From Sphingobium sp. TKS (GTDB lineage Bacteria; Pseudomonadota; Alphaproteobacteria; Sphingomonadales; Sphingomonadaceae): a stretch of 64,000 nt of DNA. The stretch spans positions 2,793,001 through 2,857,000 of the forward strand of contig NZ_CP005083.1 in NCBI RefSeq assembly GCF_001563265.1. Direction: 5' to 3'. Made by a program: the position numbers and the translations under genes. Numbering within the stretch: the first letter of the stretch is position 1; each line of letters opens with the position of its first letter. Shown here piece by piece: positions 34,792 to 44,409 of this stretch. The notes under the pieces are model-generated. The model was not told the origin of the DNA. It worked only from the letters and a program-made list of their open reading frames with translations, and ran no database searches.

Positions 34792-36077
34792 CAGGCCAGC
34801 ATGCCGATCGGGTTTTCGACCAGCTCCTTGAAGACCTGCATCAGGCGGGCTCCGTCGGCGCCGTCGATGGCGCGGTGGTCGAAGCTGCCGGTGGCCGACA
34901 TGACGGTCGCGATCTGGAGGGAGTCATCGATAACGAAGGGCCGCTTCTCGCCCGCGCCGATGGCCAGGATCATGCCCTGCGGCGGGTTGATGACGGCTTC
35001 GAACTGCTTGATGCCGAACATGCCCATGTTGGAAAGCGACGCGGTGCCGCCCTGATATTCCTCCGGCTTCAGCTTGCCGTCCTTGGCGCGGCTGGCGAGA
35101 TCCTTCATCGCGGTCGAAATCGCGGCGACGCCCTTGCTGTCGGCGCCGGTGATGATCGGCGTGATCAGCCCGCCGGGGATCGACACGGCCACCGAAATGT
35201 CGGCGCGCTGGAACTGCAGCATCTGGTCGCCGGCGAACTGCACATTGCACTCCGGCACCTGGATCAGCGCGACGCCCAACGCCTTGATCAGCAGATCGTT
35301 GACCGACAGCTTGACGGCCCGCGATGCCAGACCCGCGTTGAGTTCGCCACGGAGCCTCAGCAGCTTGTCGAGCTGAACGTCCACGGTCAGGTAGATGTGC
35401 GGCACCTGCTGCTTGGATTCGGTCAGGCGGCGTGCAATCGTCTTGCGCATGCCGCTGAGCTTGATGACCTCGTGCGGGATGCCGAAATCCTGCGCGGCTG
35501 CCGGGGCGACCACCGGGGCAACGGCCGACGCGGTGGCGGGAGCCGGAACAGCAGCCTTTGCAGAGGGCGCAGCGCCCTCAAGATCGGCCTTCACGATACG
35601 GCCATTGGGACCGGAACCCGCCAGAGCGGAGAGATCGAGACCCTTCGCCTCCGCCAGACGGCGGGCGAGCGGACTGGCCTTCACGCGGCTGTCGACGGCC
35701 TGGGCAGGCGCGGGATCGGCCTTGACCGCAGGGGCAGGCGCGGCGGCCTCCGCCTTGGCGGGGACGGGATCGGCCTTGGGCGCAGCCGTCGCCTTGGGAG
35801 CGGCATCGCCCTTCGCGGCTTGCGACACATCCTCGCCTTCCTCGGCAATGATGGCGATCACGGTGCCGACCTTCACGCCTTCGGACCCTTCGGCCACCAG
35901 GATCTTCGCCACGATGCCTTCATCGACGGCTTCGAATTCCATCGTCGCCTTGTCGGTCTCGATCTCGGCCAGCAGATCGCCGGACGAAACCGTATCGCCC
36001 TCCTTCACCAGCCACTTCGCCAGCGTCCCTTCTTCCATGGTCGGGGAAAGGGCAGGCATCTGGATCGTTTTGCTCAT
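34791..36077 (-). CDS. pdhC: pyruvate dehydrogenase E2, dihydrolipoamide acetyltransferase
   Basis: The 428-aa E2 core. One lipoyl domain with the modified Lys in [15 protein letters not shown] (about residue 43), an Ala/Pro-rich linker (about 85-135), an E3-binding domain ([20 protein letters not shown]), and the catalytic domain ending with DHRAIDG. The start [18 protein letters not shown] is typical of pyruvate, not 2-oxoglutarate, E2. ATG 36077 is chosen because homology begins there. E1 genes pdhA and pdhB are not in the window; the genes run pdhC-yciA-lpd. Confidence 0.95.
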   Translation of the reverse strand: MSKTIQMPALSPTMEEGTLAKWLVKEGDTVSSGDLLAEIETDKATMEFEAVDEGIVAKILVAEGSEGVKVGTVIAIIAEEGEDVSQAAKGDAAPKATAAPKADPVPAKAEAAAPAPAVKADPAPAQAVDSRVKASPLARRLAEAKGLDLSALAGSGPNGRIVKADLEGAAPSAKAAVPAPATASAVAPVVAPAAAQDFGIPHEVIKLSGMRKTIARRLTESKQQVPHIYLTVDVQLDKLLRLRGELNAGLASRAVKLSVNDLLIKALGVALIQVPECNVQFAGDQMLQFQRADISVAVSIPGGLITPIITGADSKGVAAISTAMKDLASRAKDGKLKPEEYQGGTASLSNMGMFGIKQFEAVINPPQGMILAIGAGEKRPFVIDDSLQIATVMSATGSFDHRAIDGADGARLMQVFKELVENPIGMLA

Positions 36078-36281
36078 GGGTGGACGGCCTCTCATTTTTA
36101 TCGGGCATGGGGCAATGAGGTTCGTTTCGGCGCTTTGGCCGGAACGGTCAAGGCCAAGCCTTGCGTGCAGGCCGATAATCAGCCACATTTCACCAGTCTG
36201 GTTCATGGCTAACCATATGGGTTCAGCACAAACCCGTGACGATGAAGACCAAACGGTCGTTACCCTATGAGGACGCAACAG

Positions 36282-36737
36282 ATGCGGACATATCTGGTTG
36301 TCGTGGACGAATCGCCCGAGGCGGAAACCGCGCTCCGCTTCGCTGCCCGACGCGCCGCCAAGACGGCGGGCGCCGTCCGCATCCTGGCCCTCATCCCGCC
36401 TGCCGAATTCGTCCAATGGGGCGGCGTGCAGGCGACGATGGAGGATGAAGCCCTGCAACGCGCCGAAGCGCTGGTGACGAGCGCGGCGGGTACGCTGACC
36501 GACGAGTCCGGCATCCGCCCCAGCATCACCGTGCGCCAGGGCGATCCGGTGACGATCGTGCGCCATACGCTGGAGGAGATGGACGATGTCGCGGCGCTGG
36601 TGTTGGGCGCCGCCGCCAGCGGTCATCCGGGCGTTCTCGTCTCCCACTTCGCGGGCGCCGACGCAGGCAAGCTGCCCTGCCCGATCATGGTCATACCCGG
36701 CGGCCTGGACGCCGAAGCCATCGACCGGTTGAGTTAG
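36282..36737 (+). CDS. universal stress protein (UspA family)
   Basis: A 151-aa single Usp domain: N-terminal [23 protein letters not shown] and a C-terminal [20 protein letters not shown]...CPIMVIPG that resembles the ATP-binding G-2x-G-9x-G type, though altered. I prefer ATG 36282 with GAGGA eight bases upstream over ATG 36267. Its stop is seven bases from the stop of the converging ABC permease gene. The 204-bp gap upstream holds the divergent promoters of pdhC and this gene; no element stands out. Confidence 0.85.
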   Translation: MRTYLVVVDESPEAETALRFAARRAAKTAGAVRILALIPPAEFVQWGGVQATMEDEALQRAEALVTSAAGTLTDESGIRPSITVRQGDPVTIVRHTLEEMDDVAALVLGAAASGHPGVLVSHFAGADAGKLPCPIMVIPGGLDAEAIDRLS

Positions 36738-36744
36738 CACGCGC

Positions 36745-37539
36745 CTATTTTTTGAGGCGGTAGCCCGTCCGGAACATCCAGCCGATGACGCCAAGGCAAA
36801 GCGCCAGCATCCCCGCGATGAACAGCAGGCTGAACTCTATCCCCACATCGCCCCGCCCGAAAAAGGTCCAGCGGAAGCCGGAGATCAGATAGACGATCGG
36901 GTTGAACAAAGTGATCGTCCGCCACGGCTCCGCCAGCATGTGGATCGAATAGAAGGCGCCGCCCAAAAATGTCATCGGCATGATGATCAGCAGCGGGATC
37001 ACCTGCAACTGCTCGAAACTCTGCGCCCAGATGCCCAGGATGAAACCGAACAGGCAGAAGCTGATAGCGATCAGCATCATGAAGGCCATCATCGCCAGCG
37101 GATGGGCGACATGGATGTCGACGAACAGATGCGCGGTCACGAAGATGATCGTGCCGACGATCAGCGACTTGGTCGCCGCCGCCCCGACATAGGCGATGAT
37201 CGTTTCGACTGCCGAAACGGGGGCCGACAGCAATTCATAGATGGTGCCGGTGAATTTCGGCATATAGATGCCGAAGCTGGCGTTGAAGATGCTTTCGGTG
37301 AACATCGACATCATGATGAGGCCCGGCACGATGAAGGCCGCATAGGGAATCCCGTCGATCTGCGTCATGCGGGAGCCGATCGCGCCGCCGAACACCACGA
37401 AATAGAGCGAGGTGGTGATCACCGGCACCAGCAGCCCGGTCAGCAGCGTGCGGCGGAAGCGATGCAGTTCGAAGCTGTAGATCGACCAGATCGCGCGGTG
37501 GTTGAAACGGCTTACGCTCTGGGGATTGAAGCCGCTCAT
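36745..37539 (-). CDS. ABC-2 type exporter permease (YadH-like)
   Basis: A 264-aa membrane protein with six predicted helices and the ABC-2 signature region near [18 protein letters not shown]. It resembles the NodJ/YadH group that exports lipids or polysaccharides, but the substrate is unknown. The ATG overlaps the stop of the ATPase gene by four bases (ATGA), so both are made together. Confidence 0.9.
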   Translation of the reverse strand: MSGFNPQSVSRFNHRAIWSIYSFELHRFRRTLLTGLLVPVITTSLYFVVFGGAIGSRMTQIDGIPYAAFIVPGLIMMSMFTESIFNASFGIYMPKFTGTIYELLSAPVSAVETIIAYVGAAATKSLIVGTIIFVTAHLFVDIHVAHPLAMMAFMMLIAISFCLFGFILGIWAQSFEQLQVIPLLIIMPMTFLGGAFYSIHMLAEPWRTITLFNPIVYLISGFRWTFFGRGDVGIEFSLLFIAGMLALCLGVIGWMFRTGYRLKK

Positions 37540-38468
37540 GCCACCTTCTCCTGGTGGACCAGGCTAACGAAGATGTCCTCCAGGCTGCTCTGCTCGGTAT
37601 TGAGATCCTTATAGACTATGCCGAGATCGCCCAGCTTGCGCAGCAGCGACGACACGCCGGTCCGCTCCGCCTGGGTATCGAACACATATTCGATCTCATG
37701 ACCGTCCGCCTTCAACGCGACCTGCCATTGGGCAAGCTCCGGTGGAACCTCGGCAAGCGGCTCGGCCAGCACGATGGTCAGCGTCTTCTTGCCCAGTTTC
37801 TTCATGAGCGCGGTCTTTTCCTCGACCAGCACCAGTTCGCCCTTGTTGATGACGCCGACCCTGTCGGCCATCTCCTCCGCTTCCTCGATATAATGGGTGG
37901 TAAGGATGATGGTGACGCCGGTCTGGCGCAGTTCCCCTATCAGCTTCCACATGTCGCGGCGCAGTTCGACATCGACGCCCGCGGTCGGCTCGTCAAGGAA
38001 CAGAACGCGTGGTTCGTGGGAGAGCGCCTTGGCGATCATCACGCGGCGCTTCATGCCGCCGGATAGTTCCAGTATCTTGCTGTGGCGTTTGTCCCACAGC
38101 GACAGGTCGCGCAGAATCTTCTCGATATAGGCGTCGTTGCGCGGCTTGCCGAACAGGCCGCGGGAGAAGGTGACGGTGTCGATCACCCGCTCGAAAGCGT
38201 CGGTATGAAGCTCCTGCGGCACCAGCCCGATGGCCGATCGCGACCCGCGATAATCGCGGATGACGTCATGTCCGGCCACGGTGACGCTGCCGCTCGTGGG
38301 ACGGACATTGCCGCAGATGATGGAGATCATGGTGGTCTTGCCAGCGCCGTTCGGGCCGAGCAGCGCGAATATCTCGCCCTCCTCAATCTTCAGGTCGACG
38401 CCCTTGAGCGCCTGAAAACCCGAAGCATAGCTTTTGGTCAGGCCGGAAACGGAAATGATGGACGCCAT
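37536..38468 (-). CDS. ABC transporter ATP-binding protein (YadG/NodI-like)
   Basis: A 310-aa ATPase partner of the adjacent permease. Walker [10 protein letters not shown], signature [15 protein letters not shown], Walker [13 protein letters not shown] and switch His in [11 protein letters not shown] are intact. The C-terminal ~80 residues are a regulatory extension usual in the DrrA/NodI group. It heads the two-gene operon. Confidence 0.94.
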   Translation of the reverse strand: MASIISVSGLTKSYASGFQALKGVDLKIEEGEIFALLGPNGAGKTTMISIICGNVRPTSGSVTVAGHDVIRDYRGSRSAIGLVPQELHTDAFERVIDTVTFSRGLFGKPRNDAYIEKILRDLSLWDKRHSKILELSGGMKRRVMIAKALSHEPRVLFLDEPTAGVDVELRRDMWKLIGELRQTGVTIILTTHYIEEAEEMADRVGVINKGELVLVEEKTALMKKLGKKTLTIVLAEPLAEVPPELAQWQVALKADGHEIEYVFDTQAERTGVSSLLRKLGDLGIVYKDLNTEQSSLEDIFVSLVHQEKVA

Positions 38469-38533
38469 GCGCGGCAGTGCCCCCTTGTGCTGAGGCGCAA
38501 AGATAGGGTGCCGCCCGCGCAGCGCAACCGGCG

Positions 38534-39163
38534 CTATTCGCTCTTGCGGAAAAAGCGGAAAACCGTGGCAGGCGGGAAGTTGCGGACGGTCTGCCCGGCG
38601 CGGACGACATCCAGCGCCAGCGCATCCAGAATTTCCCGGCTGACCGGCGGGCGCAGGGAATAGGTGAACTGAATGAAGACCCCGCCTGGCCGAAGCATGC
38701 GGAAGCTTTCGGACAGGATGTCGGCATGCATCTGGCGGTCCATGGCCAGCAGCGGCAGGCCGCTGATGACCGCCTGATATTCCCCCTCCTCGCCCGCCGC
38801 CGCCCTGGAGACGATCTGCGCGGGGGTTTCGAGCACCGAGACATGGGGGAAATGACGCCGCAATCCGCGCGCGAAGGCAGGGTTGATCTCCACCACCTCC
38901 AGCTTATCGGACGGCAGGCCGGTGCCCAGGATAGCGCGGGTGAAGACACCCGTGCCGCCGCCCAGTTCGATCACGCGGCCATCTTCAGGATTGATATGCT
39001 CGACCATCAGCCGGGCGAGATAGCGGCTGCTGGGTACGACCGAAGCCGTCTGGCGCGGCTTTTTCACCCAGGCGGCCAGGAAATCCAGATATTCGGTCGC
39101 CCGGGCGCGAAACTCGCCATTAGGCAGGGCGACCGCCCGGCTGCACTTTGATTTATGCTGCAT
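38534..39163 (-). CDS. SAM-dependent methyltransferase, phospholipid N-methyltransferase-like
   Basis: A 209-aa class I methyltransferase with SAM motif [16 protein letters not shown] and acidic strand [20 protein letters not shown]. The N-terminal [24 protein letters not shown] is characteristic of bacterial PmtA-like proteins, which methylate phosphatidylethanolamine towards phosphatidylcholine; rRNA-adenine methyltransferase-like proteins share the fold. Lipid specificity is inferred from the N-terminal motif only. It stands alone upstream of the ABC operon on the same strand. Confidence 0.8.
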   Translation of the reverse strand: MQHKSKCSRAVALPNGEFRARATEYLDFLAAWVKKPRQTASVVPSSRYLARLMVEHINPEDGRVIELGGGTGVFTRAILGTGLPSDKLEVVEINPAFARGLRRHFPHVSVLETPAQIVSRAAAGEEGEYQAVISGLPLLAMDRQMHADILSESFRMLRPGGVFIQFTYSLRPPVSREILDALALDVVRAGQTVRNFPPATVFRFFRKSE

Positions 39164-39268
39164 GAGCGAAATGCGACCATTTGCGTGTCATGAAGACTCC
39201 CTTAGCGGGCCGGACAAGCGGCGTCGATTGGTTTTAGGAACGCTTTTCGGCCATTTGGCGCAAGGCGC

Positions 39269-40147
39269 TCACGCTTTCAAGGTTTCGATACGTTCCTGCA
39301 ACCACAGCGCGACCGCCGCGATCCGGGGCAATTTCTTGAGGTCGCCATGGGTGACGAGCCAGAAACTGCGCATGATCTCCACCTGATCGGCCATAACCGG
39401 CACCAGCGTGGTGTCGCCTGCCGCGATGAAATCCGGCAGCACGCCGATCCCCGCCCCTTCCGCGATCATGCGATGCTGCATATTGATGCTGGTGGCGCGC
39501 AGGCTGGCTTCCAGCCCCGCCTCCACCTCGTCCAGATAGTCGAGTTCGGGCGAAAAGATGAATTCGGGCACATAGCCCACCAGCACATGGTCGCGCAGCT
39601 CGGCGGTGCTGCGGGGGGTGCCGGCCTCCTCCAGATAGGCGGGGGACGCATAAAGGTGCAACCGATAGTCGCCCATGCGCCGGACCGAAAGCCGCCCCCG
39701 CTGCGGCCGCGCCAGCATGACCGCCATGTCGGCTTCCCGCTTCGAGGGGTTGAGGAAGCCCGAGGCAGTGATGAGGTCCAGCCGGATGCCGGGATGGCGG
39801 CGGCTGAAATCGGAGAGGCCCGGCGCCAGCACCCAGGTCCCGAAGCCCTCGGCCACCGACAGCCGCACCTGGCCGCTCAGATGATGTTCCCGACCGGTCG
39901 CCTCCTCCATCGCCGCGAGAGCCGCACTCTCGATGCTTTCGGCATGGCTGAGCAGCGCCTGGCCATGGGCGGTCAGCGTCCGTTCCCCTGCCCCCACCTC
40001 AAACAGCTCGGGGCCCAGCGTCCGTTCCAGCCGGGCGAGCCGCCGGGCGATAGTCGTCGCATCGATGCCCAGCGCGCGCGCCGCCGGAGCGATCTTGCGC
40101 GTGCGCGCCACCGCCAGAAAGACCCTGAGATCGTCCCAATCGAACAT
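39269..40147 (-). CDS. LysR-family regulator of the valine catabolic operon
   Basis: A 292-aa LysR protein: helix-turn-helix in residues 1-60 (FLAVARTRKIAPAARALGIDATTIARRLARLE) and a type 2 periplasmic-binding-like effector domain after about 90. It is divergent from the acyl-CoA dehydrogenase gene with a 113-bp gap containing phased CTGCAA repeats, so it probably controls that operon. ATG 40147 chosen with GGTGGG upstream. Confidence 0.9.
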   Translation of the reverse strand: MFDWDDLRVFLAVARTRKIAPAARALGIDATTIARRLARLERTLGPELFEVGAGERTLTAHGQALLSHAESIESAALAAMEEATGREHHLSGQVRLSVAEGFGTWVLAPGLSDFSRRHPGIRLDLITASGFLNPSKREADMAVMLARPQRGRLSVRRMGDYRLHLYASPAYLEEAGTPRSTAELRDHVLVGYVPEFIFSPELDYLDEVEAGLEASLRATSINMQHRMIAEGAGIGVLPDFIAAGDTTLVPVMADQVEIMRSFWLVTHGDLKKLPRIAAVALWLQERIETLKA

Positions 40148-40260
40148 TCGTTGCCCACCAAACTGCAAAATCGCTGCAATGCTATGCAGAACTGCGTTGT
40201 TGCGTGCAATTCCGCATTATATCTAGAGGAGAGTTTAAAGTGCACGTCGCAGGAGAGCTT
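40148..40260. promoter_or_regulatory. divergent promoter region with phased CTGCAA repeats
   Basis: CTGCAA occurs at 40163-40168 and 40174-40179, exactly 11 bp apart. The second copy is half of an inverted repeat CTGCA-N6-TGCAG (40174-40189), and GTGCAA recurs at 40205-40210. Helically phased half-sites upstream of a LysR-controlled gene are typical of LysR binding. Binding is inferred. Confidence 0.5.
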
Positions 40261-41403
40261 GTGAGCCAGTTCGATCTCACCGAGGACCAGTTGGCCATTC
40301 AGGAGATGGCGCGCCGGTTCACCGCCGATGCGATCACGCCCTATGCGGCGGAGTGGGACGAAAAGCATATCTTCCCCCGCGACACCATCCGCGCGGCGGC
40401 GGAGTTGGGCTTCGGCGGCATCTATGTGTCGGAGGAAGCGGGCGGCATCGGCCTTGGGCGGCTGGAGGCGGCGCTGATCATGGAGGCGATGGCCTATGGC
40501 TGTCCATCGACCAGCGCCTTCATCTCCATCCATAATATGTCCGCCTGGATGATCGATCGTTTCGGCAGCCAGGCGGTGAAGGACAAATATCTGCCATCCA
40601 TGGTGCCGATGGAGCGGATCGGCAGCTATTGCCTGACCGAAGCGGGATCGGGATCGGATGCGGCTGCGCTCAAGACGCGGGCGGTCCGGGACGGCGACCA
40701 TTATGTCGTCACCGGCTCCAAGCAGTTCATCTCCGGCGGCGGCGAGAATGAAATCTACGTCGTCATGGTCCGCACCGGCGATGAAGGGCCGAAGGGCATT
40801 AGTTGCCTTGTCATCGAGAAGGACATGGCGGGCGTCAGCTTCGGCGCGCAGGAACGCAAGCTCGGCTGGCATTCGCAGCCGACGGCGCAGGTCAATTTCG
40901 ACGGCGTCCGGGTGCCTGTCGAAAATCTGGTCGGTGGCGAGGGCGAAGGCTTTCGCATCGCGATGATGGGGCTGGATGGTGGGCGGCTCAATATCGGCGC
41001 CTGTTCGCTAGGCGGGGCGCAGCGTTGCATCGATGAGGCGCTGACCTACACCAAGGATCGCAAGCAGTTCGACCAGAGCATCGCTGATTTCCAGAACACG
41101 CAGTTCATGCTGGCGGACATGGAGACGGAATTGCAGGCGGCGCGCACGCTGCTCTATGCGGCGGCGGTCAAGGTGACGGAGAATGCGCCCGACAAAACGC
41201 GCTTCGCCGCCATGGCCAAGCGGCTGGCGACCGACACCGGCTCCTCCGTGGTCGACCGGGCGCTGCAACTGCATGGCGGCTACGGCTATCTGATGGACTA
41301 TCCGATCGAACGCTTCTGGCGCGATTTGCGCGTGCATTCGATCCTGGAAGGCACCAATCAGGTGATGCGCATGATCATCGCCCGCGACATGCTGCGGCAA
41401 TGA
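40261..41403 (+). CDS. acyl-CoA dehydrogenase, probably isobutyryl-CoA dehydrogenase
   Basis: A ~380-aa FAD enzyme oxidising a short branched acyl-CoA. Conserved blocks: YCLTEAGSGSDAAALKTRAV, the flavin-contact region, and LHGGYGYLMDYPIERFWRDLR at the C-terminus. Its neighbours, a 3-hydroxyisobutyryl-CoA hydrolase and 3-hydroxyisobutyrate dehydrogenase, point to isobutyryl-CoA as substrate (valine degradation). Start GTG 40261 has AGGAGA upstream; GTG 40240 is also possible. Its stop overlaps the next frame as ATGA. Confidence 0.92.
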   Translation: MSQFDLTEDQLAIQEMARRFTADAITPYAAEWDEKHIFPRDTIRAAAELGFGGIYVSEEAGGIGLGRLEAALIMEAMAYGCPSTSAFISIHNMSAWMIDRFGSQAVKDKYLPSMVPMERIGSYCLTEAGSGSDAAALKTRAVRDGDHYVVTGSKQFISGGGENEIYVVMVRTGDEGPKGISCLVIEKDMAGVSFGAQERKLGWHSQPTAQVNFDGVRVPVENLVGGEGEGFRIAMMGLDGGRLNIGACSLGGAQRCIDEALTYTKDRKQFDQSIADFQNTQFMLADMETELQAARTLLYAAAVKVTENAPDKTRFAAMAKRLATDTGSSVVDRALQLHGGYGYLMDYPIERFWRDLRVHSILEGTNQVMRMIIARDMLRQ

Positions 41404-41417
41404 GCGCGGGAGGCGAT

Positions 41418-42476
41418 ATGACTGATCAGGTTCTGATTTCCATAGACAATGGCGTGGGGCGCATCCGGCTCAACCGGCCCAAGGCGATCCATGCGCTGAC
41501 CACCGAAATGTGCAGCGCCATCATTGATGCGTTGCTGGCGTGGCGGACGGATGACGCCGTTGTGGCGATCATGCTGGATCATGCGGAGGGACGCGGCTTC
41601 TGCGCGGGCGGCGACATCGCCATGATCGCCAACAGCGCCAAGGGGGATTGTTCGGAAGCCGAGCAGTTCTTCTTCATCGAATATCGGATGAACCATCTGC
41701 TGTTCGTCTATGAAAAGCCGGTCGTCGCCTTCATCGACGGCATCGTCATGGGCGGGGGCGTCGGCATTTCCGACCCGGCGCGCTACCGCGTGGCGACCGA
41801 GCGAACCACTTATGCCATGCCGGAAACGGGCATCGGCCTGTTTCCCGATGTCGGCGGCGGCTGGTTCCTGCCGCGCATGCCGGGGCGGACCGGGGCGTGG
41901 CTGGCGACGACAGGCGCGCGAATCAAGGGCGCGGATTGCGCCGCCATCGGCATCGCCACCCATTATATGGCCTCTGACAAGCTGGAGGCGGTGAAGGCGC
42001 GGATCATTGCCGATCCGGACGGTCTGGCTGAGATATTGGACGAAATGGCCGATGCACCGCCCCCCTCTGCCGTGGCAGCGCATCGGGACCAGATCGACCG
42101 CCTGTTCGCCTCGGATCGGTTTGAGGAGATATTGGCGGCGCTGGAGGCGGACGGATCGGACTGGGCGCGGGAGCAGCTTGCCACCCTCGCCACCAAATCG
42201 CCGCAGACCATCAAGGTGGCGCTGCGCCAAATGGTGGAGGGCGCGGCCTCTACCGACTTTGCCGACAATATGCGCAACGAATATCGCATCGGCCATCATG
42301 TCATCCGCCGCCCCGATTTCATCGAAGGCGTGCGCGCGGTGATCTTCGACAAGGACAATGCGCCACGATGGAATCCGGCGCGGCCGGAGGATGTGACGGA
42401 CGAACTGGTGGACAGCCTGTTCGCGCCCCTGCCGCCCGAAAAGGAATGGACGCCGCTGCCCGAATTGCGCGGTTGA
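41418..42476 (+). CDS. 3-hydroxyisobutyryl-CoA hydrolase (enoyl-CoA hydratase/isomerase family)
   Basis: A 352-aa crotonase-fold hydrolase that releases CoA from 3-hydroxyisobutyryl-CoA. The length (hydratases are ~260 aa) and the motifs GGGVGIS and MPETGIGLFPDVGGGWFLPRM are diagnostic for this hydrolase group. ATG 41418 has GGGAGG upstream; ATG 41400, which overlaps the preceding stop, is an alternative. It is the second step-enzyme of the operon. Confidence 0.92.
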   Translation: MTDQVLISIDNGVGRIRLNRPKAIHALTTEMCSAIIDALLAWRTDDAVVAIMLDHAEGRGFCAGGDIAMIANSAKGDCSEAEQFFFIEYRMNHLLFVYEKPVVAFIDGIVMGGGVGISDPARYRVATERTTYAMPETGIGLFPDVGGGWFLPRMPGRTGAWLATTGARIKGADCAAIGIATHYMASDKLEAVKARIIADPDGLAEILDEMADAPPPSAVAAHRDQIDRLFASDRFEEILAALEADGSDWAREQLATLATKSPQTIKVALRQMVEGAASTDFADNMRNEYRIGHHVIRRPDFIEGVRAVIFDKDNAPRWNPARPEDVTDELVDSLFAPLPPEKEWTPLPELRG

Positions 42477-42552
42477 AGATGCTTGTTTTCCGCGATTTCC
42501 GAGCCGTCAGATGGTCCATATGACTTGAAATCGCTCTAGAGGAGTGCCTGAA

Positions 42553-43437
42553 ATGAGCCAGACCATCGCCTTTATCGGCCTGGGCAATATGGGCGGCGGG
42601 ATGGCCGCCAACCTGCTGAAGAACAGCTTTGCCGTGCGGGCGTTCGACCTGTCGGAAGAGGCTCTGGCCAAGGCCGTCGAGGCAGGCGCCGCGCGCTGCG
42701 CAAATGTGGCCGAAGCGGTGGCGGGCGCCGATGCCGTCGTCACCATGCTGCCCGCGGGCAAGCATGTGGAGAGCGTCTATTCGGGCGAGGTCTTCGCTGC
42801 GGCCAAGGCGGATGCGCTGTTCCTCGATTGCTCGACCATCGATGTCGCCACGGCGCGCCGTGTTGAGGAGGCTGCCGCCGCCAAGGGCTTCGAGATGGTC
42901 GACGCGCCGGTTTCAGGCGGCATCGCCGCCGCCAATGGCGGAACGCTGACCTTCATGGTCGGCGGCACGGACCCGGCTTTCGGCCGGGCCAAGCCGATAT
43001 TGTCCGCCATGGGCAAGGCGGTGATCCATGCCGGCGGCGCGGGTAATGGGCAGGCCGCCAAGATCTGCAACAACATGCTGCTGGGCGCGACCATGGTGGC
43101 GACCTGCGAGACCTTCGCCATGGCGAAGAAGCTCGGCCTCGATCCGCAGACCTTCTACGATATTTCCAGCGTATCGTCAGGGCAGAGCTGGTCGATGACC
43201 AGCTATTGCCCGGTGCCGGGCGTCGGGCCGCAAAGCCCTTCGGACAATGGCTATCAGGGCGGGTTCGCCGTGGGACTGATGCTGAAAGACCTGAAACTGG
43301 CGAGCGAAGCTGCCGCTTCGGTCGGCGCGAGCGTGCCGATGGGCAATACGGCGGAGTCGCTTTATCAATTGCTCGCCAATCAAGGCGAAGCGGCACGCGA
43401 CTTTTCGCTGATGATCGAGATGCTGGAGGGGAAGTAA
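42553..43437 (+). CDS. mmsB: 3-hydroxyisobutyrate dehydrogenase
   Basis: A 294-aa NAD-dependent beta-hydroxyacid dehydrogenase. Rossmann motif FIGLGNMGGGMAANLL, substrate motif DAPVSGGIAAANGGTLTFM, and catalytic Lys in GNGQAAKICNN. It makes methylmalonate semialdehyde from 3-hydroxyisobutyrate. It follows the hydrolase by 76 bp with its own GAGGAG site; the semialdehyde dehydrogenase (mmsA) is not in the window. Confidence 0.94.
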   Translation: MSQTIAFIGLGNMGGGMAANLLKNSFAVRAFDLSEEALAKAVEAGAARCANVAEAVAGADAVVTMLPAGKHVESVYSGEVFAAAKADALFLDCSTIDVATARRVEEAAAAKGFEMVDAPVSGGIAAANGGTLTFMVGGTDPAFGRAKPILSAMGKAVIHAGGAGNGQAAKICNNMLLGATMVATCETFAMAKKLGLDPQTFYDISSVSSGQSWSMTSYCPVPGVGPQSPSDNGYQGGFAVGLMLKDLKLASEAAASVGASVPMGNTAESLYQLLANQGEAARDFSLMIEMLEGK

Positions 43438-43457
43438 GGGTTTTCCGCTCTTCCCCC

Positions 43458-43495
43458 ACCGTCATGCTGAACTTGTTTCAGCATGACGGTTTTCT
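43458..43495. terminator. bidirectional hairpin terminator between mmsB and echA
   Basis: ACCGTCATGCTGAA and TTCAGCATGACGGT form a perfect 14-bp stem with loop CTTGT and a T-rich tail on the plus strand (TTTTCTTTTC). It sits between two converging genes. The sequence belongs to a dispersed sphingomonad hairpin type, apparently used as a terminator. Confidence 0.8.
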
Positions 43496-43542
43496 TTTCG
43501 GGCGACCTTTCCCCTACAAATTGAGGTAGATCGCCCCTAATC

Positions 43543-44319
43543 TCAGCGCCCCTTCCAGACTCCCGGACGCTTGGCGACGAAGGCTTCCATGCCTTCCTTC
43601 TTGTCCTCGGTCGCGGTCAGGATCTGGAACAGGCGGCGTTCGGTCAATATGCCCTGGGCCAGCCCGGTTTCGAACGCCAGATTGACCATTTCCTTGTTCA
43701 CCATCGCGGCCATGGGCGGCATTCCGGCAATGGCGGCAGCGGTCTTGAGCGCATCGTCCAGCAGCTCGGCCGCCGGGACGATCCGCGCGACCAGGCCAGC
43801 GCTTTCCGCTTCCTCGGCGCCCATCATGCGGCCGGTCAGGCACATTTCCATCGCCTTCGCCTTGCCGACGGCGCGGGTCAGCCGCTGCGATCCGCCCATG
43901 CCCGGCGCCACGCCCAGCTTGATTTCAGGCTGCCCGAATTTCGCGGTGTCGGCGGCCAGAATGAAGTCCGCCATCATCGCCAACTCGCACCCGCCGCCCA
44001 GCGCGAAGCCCGCGACAGCCGCGATCCACGGCTTGCGGGTGGCGACGACGTTGCTCTGCCAGCCGGAAAAGAAATCTTCCAGGAAGAAGTCCGCCGCGTC
44101 CTTTTCCACCATTTCCTTGATGTCGGCGCCGGCGGCAAAGGCCTTTTCGCTGCCGGTGAGGACCAGGCAGCGTTGCGACGGATCGGCGTCATAGGCGGCG
44201 AAGGCCGCGCTCAGATCCTTGAGCACTTGGCCGTTCAAGGCGTTCAGCGCCTGAGGACGATTGAGCGTGACCAGCGTCACCGCGTCGCGCTGTTCCACCA
44301 GGATCGTTTCATAAGCCAT
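43543..44319 (-). CDS. enoyl-CoA hydratase
   Basis: A 258-aa crotonase. Oxyanion-hole segments lie in [11 protein letters not shown] and [14 protein letters not shown]; the catalytic Glu pair is in the [18 protein letters not shown] region. It hydrates 2-enoyl-CoAs; opposite the valine operon it probably converts methacrylyl-CoA to 3-hydroxyisobutyryl-CoA, the step missing from that operon. ATG 44319 chosen. Confidence 0.92.
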   Translation of the reverse strand: MAYETILVEQRDAVTLVTLNRPQALNALNGQVLKDLSAAFAAYDADPSQRCLVLTGSEKAFAAGADIKEMVEKDAADFFLEDFFSGWQSNVVATRKPWIAAVAGFALGGGCELAMMADFILAADTAKFGQPEIKLGVAPGMGGSQRLTRAVGKAKAMEMCLTGRMMGAEEAESAGLVARIVPAAELLDDALKTAAAIAGMPPMAAMVNKEMVNLAFETGLAQGILTERRLFQILTATEDKKEGMEAFVAKRPGVWKGR

Positions 44320-44409
44320 TGCCGTCTCCATTCATTCGACCATTTGCGATCCGCTCTATGCAGCGCGACGGCCCTTGACCAGCCCCGGCAAGCCGCATCT
44401 TCGCAGCCC

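Noticed and set aside
36078..36794. 239-residue extension of pdhC
   Set aside because: It would run antisense through the universal stress protein gene; lipoyl-domain homology starts at 36077.
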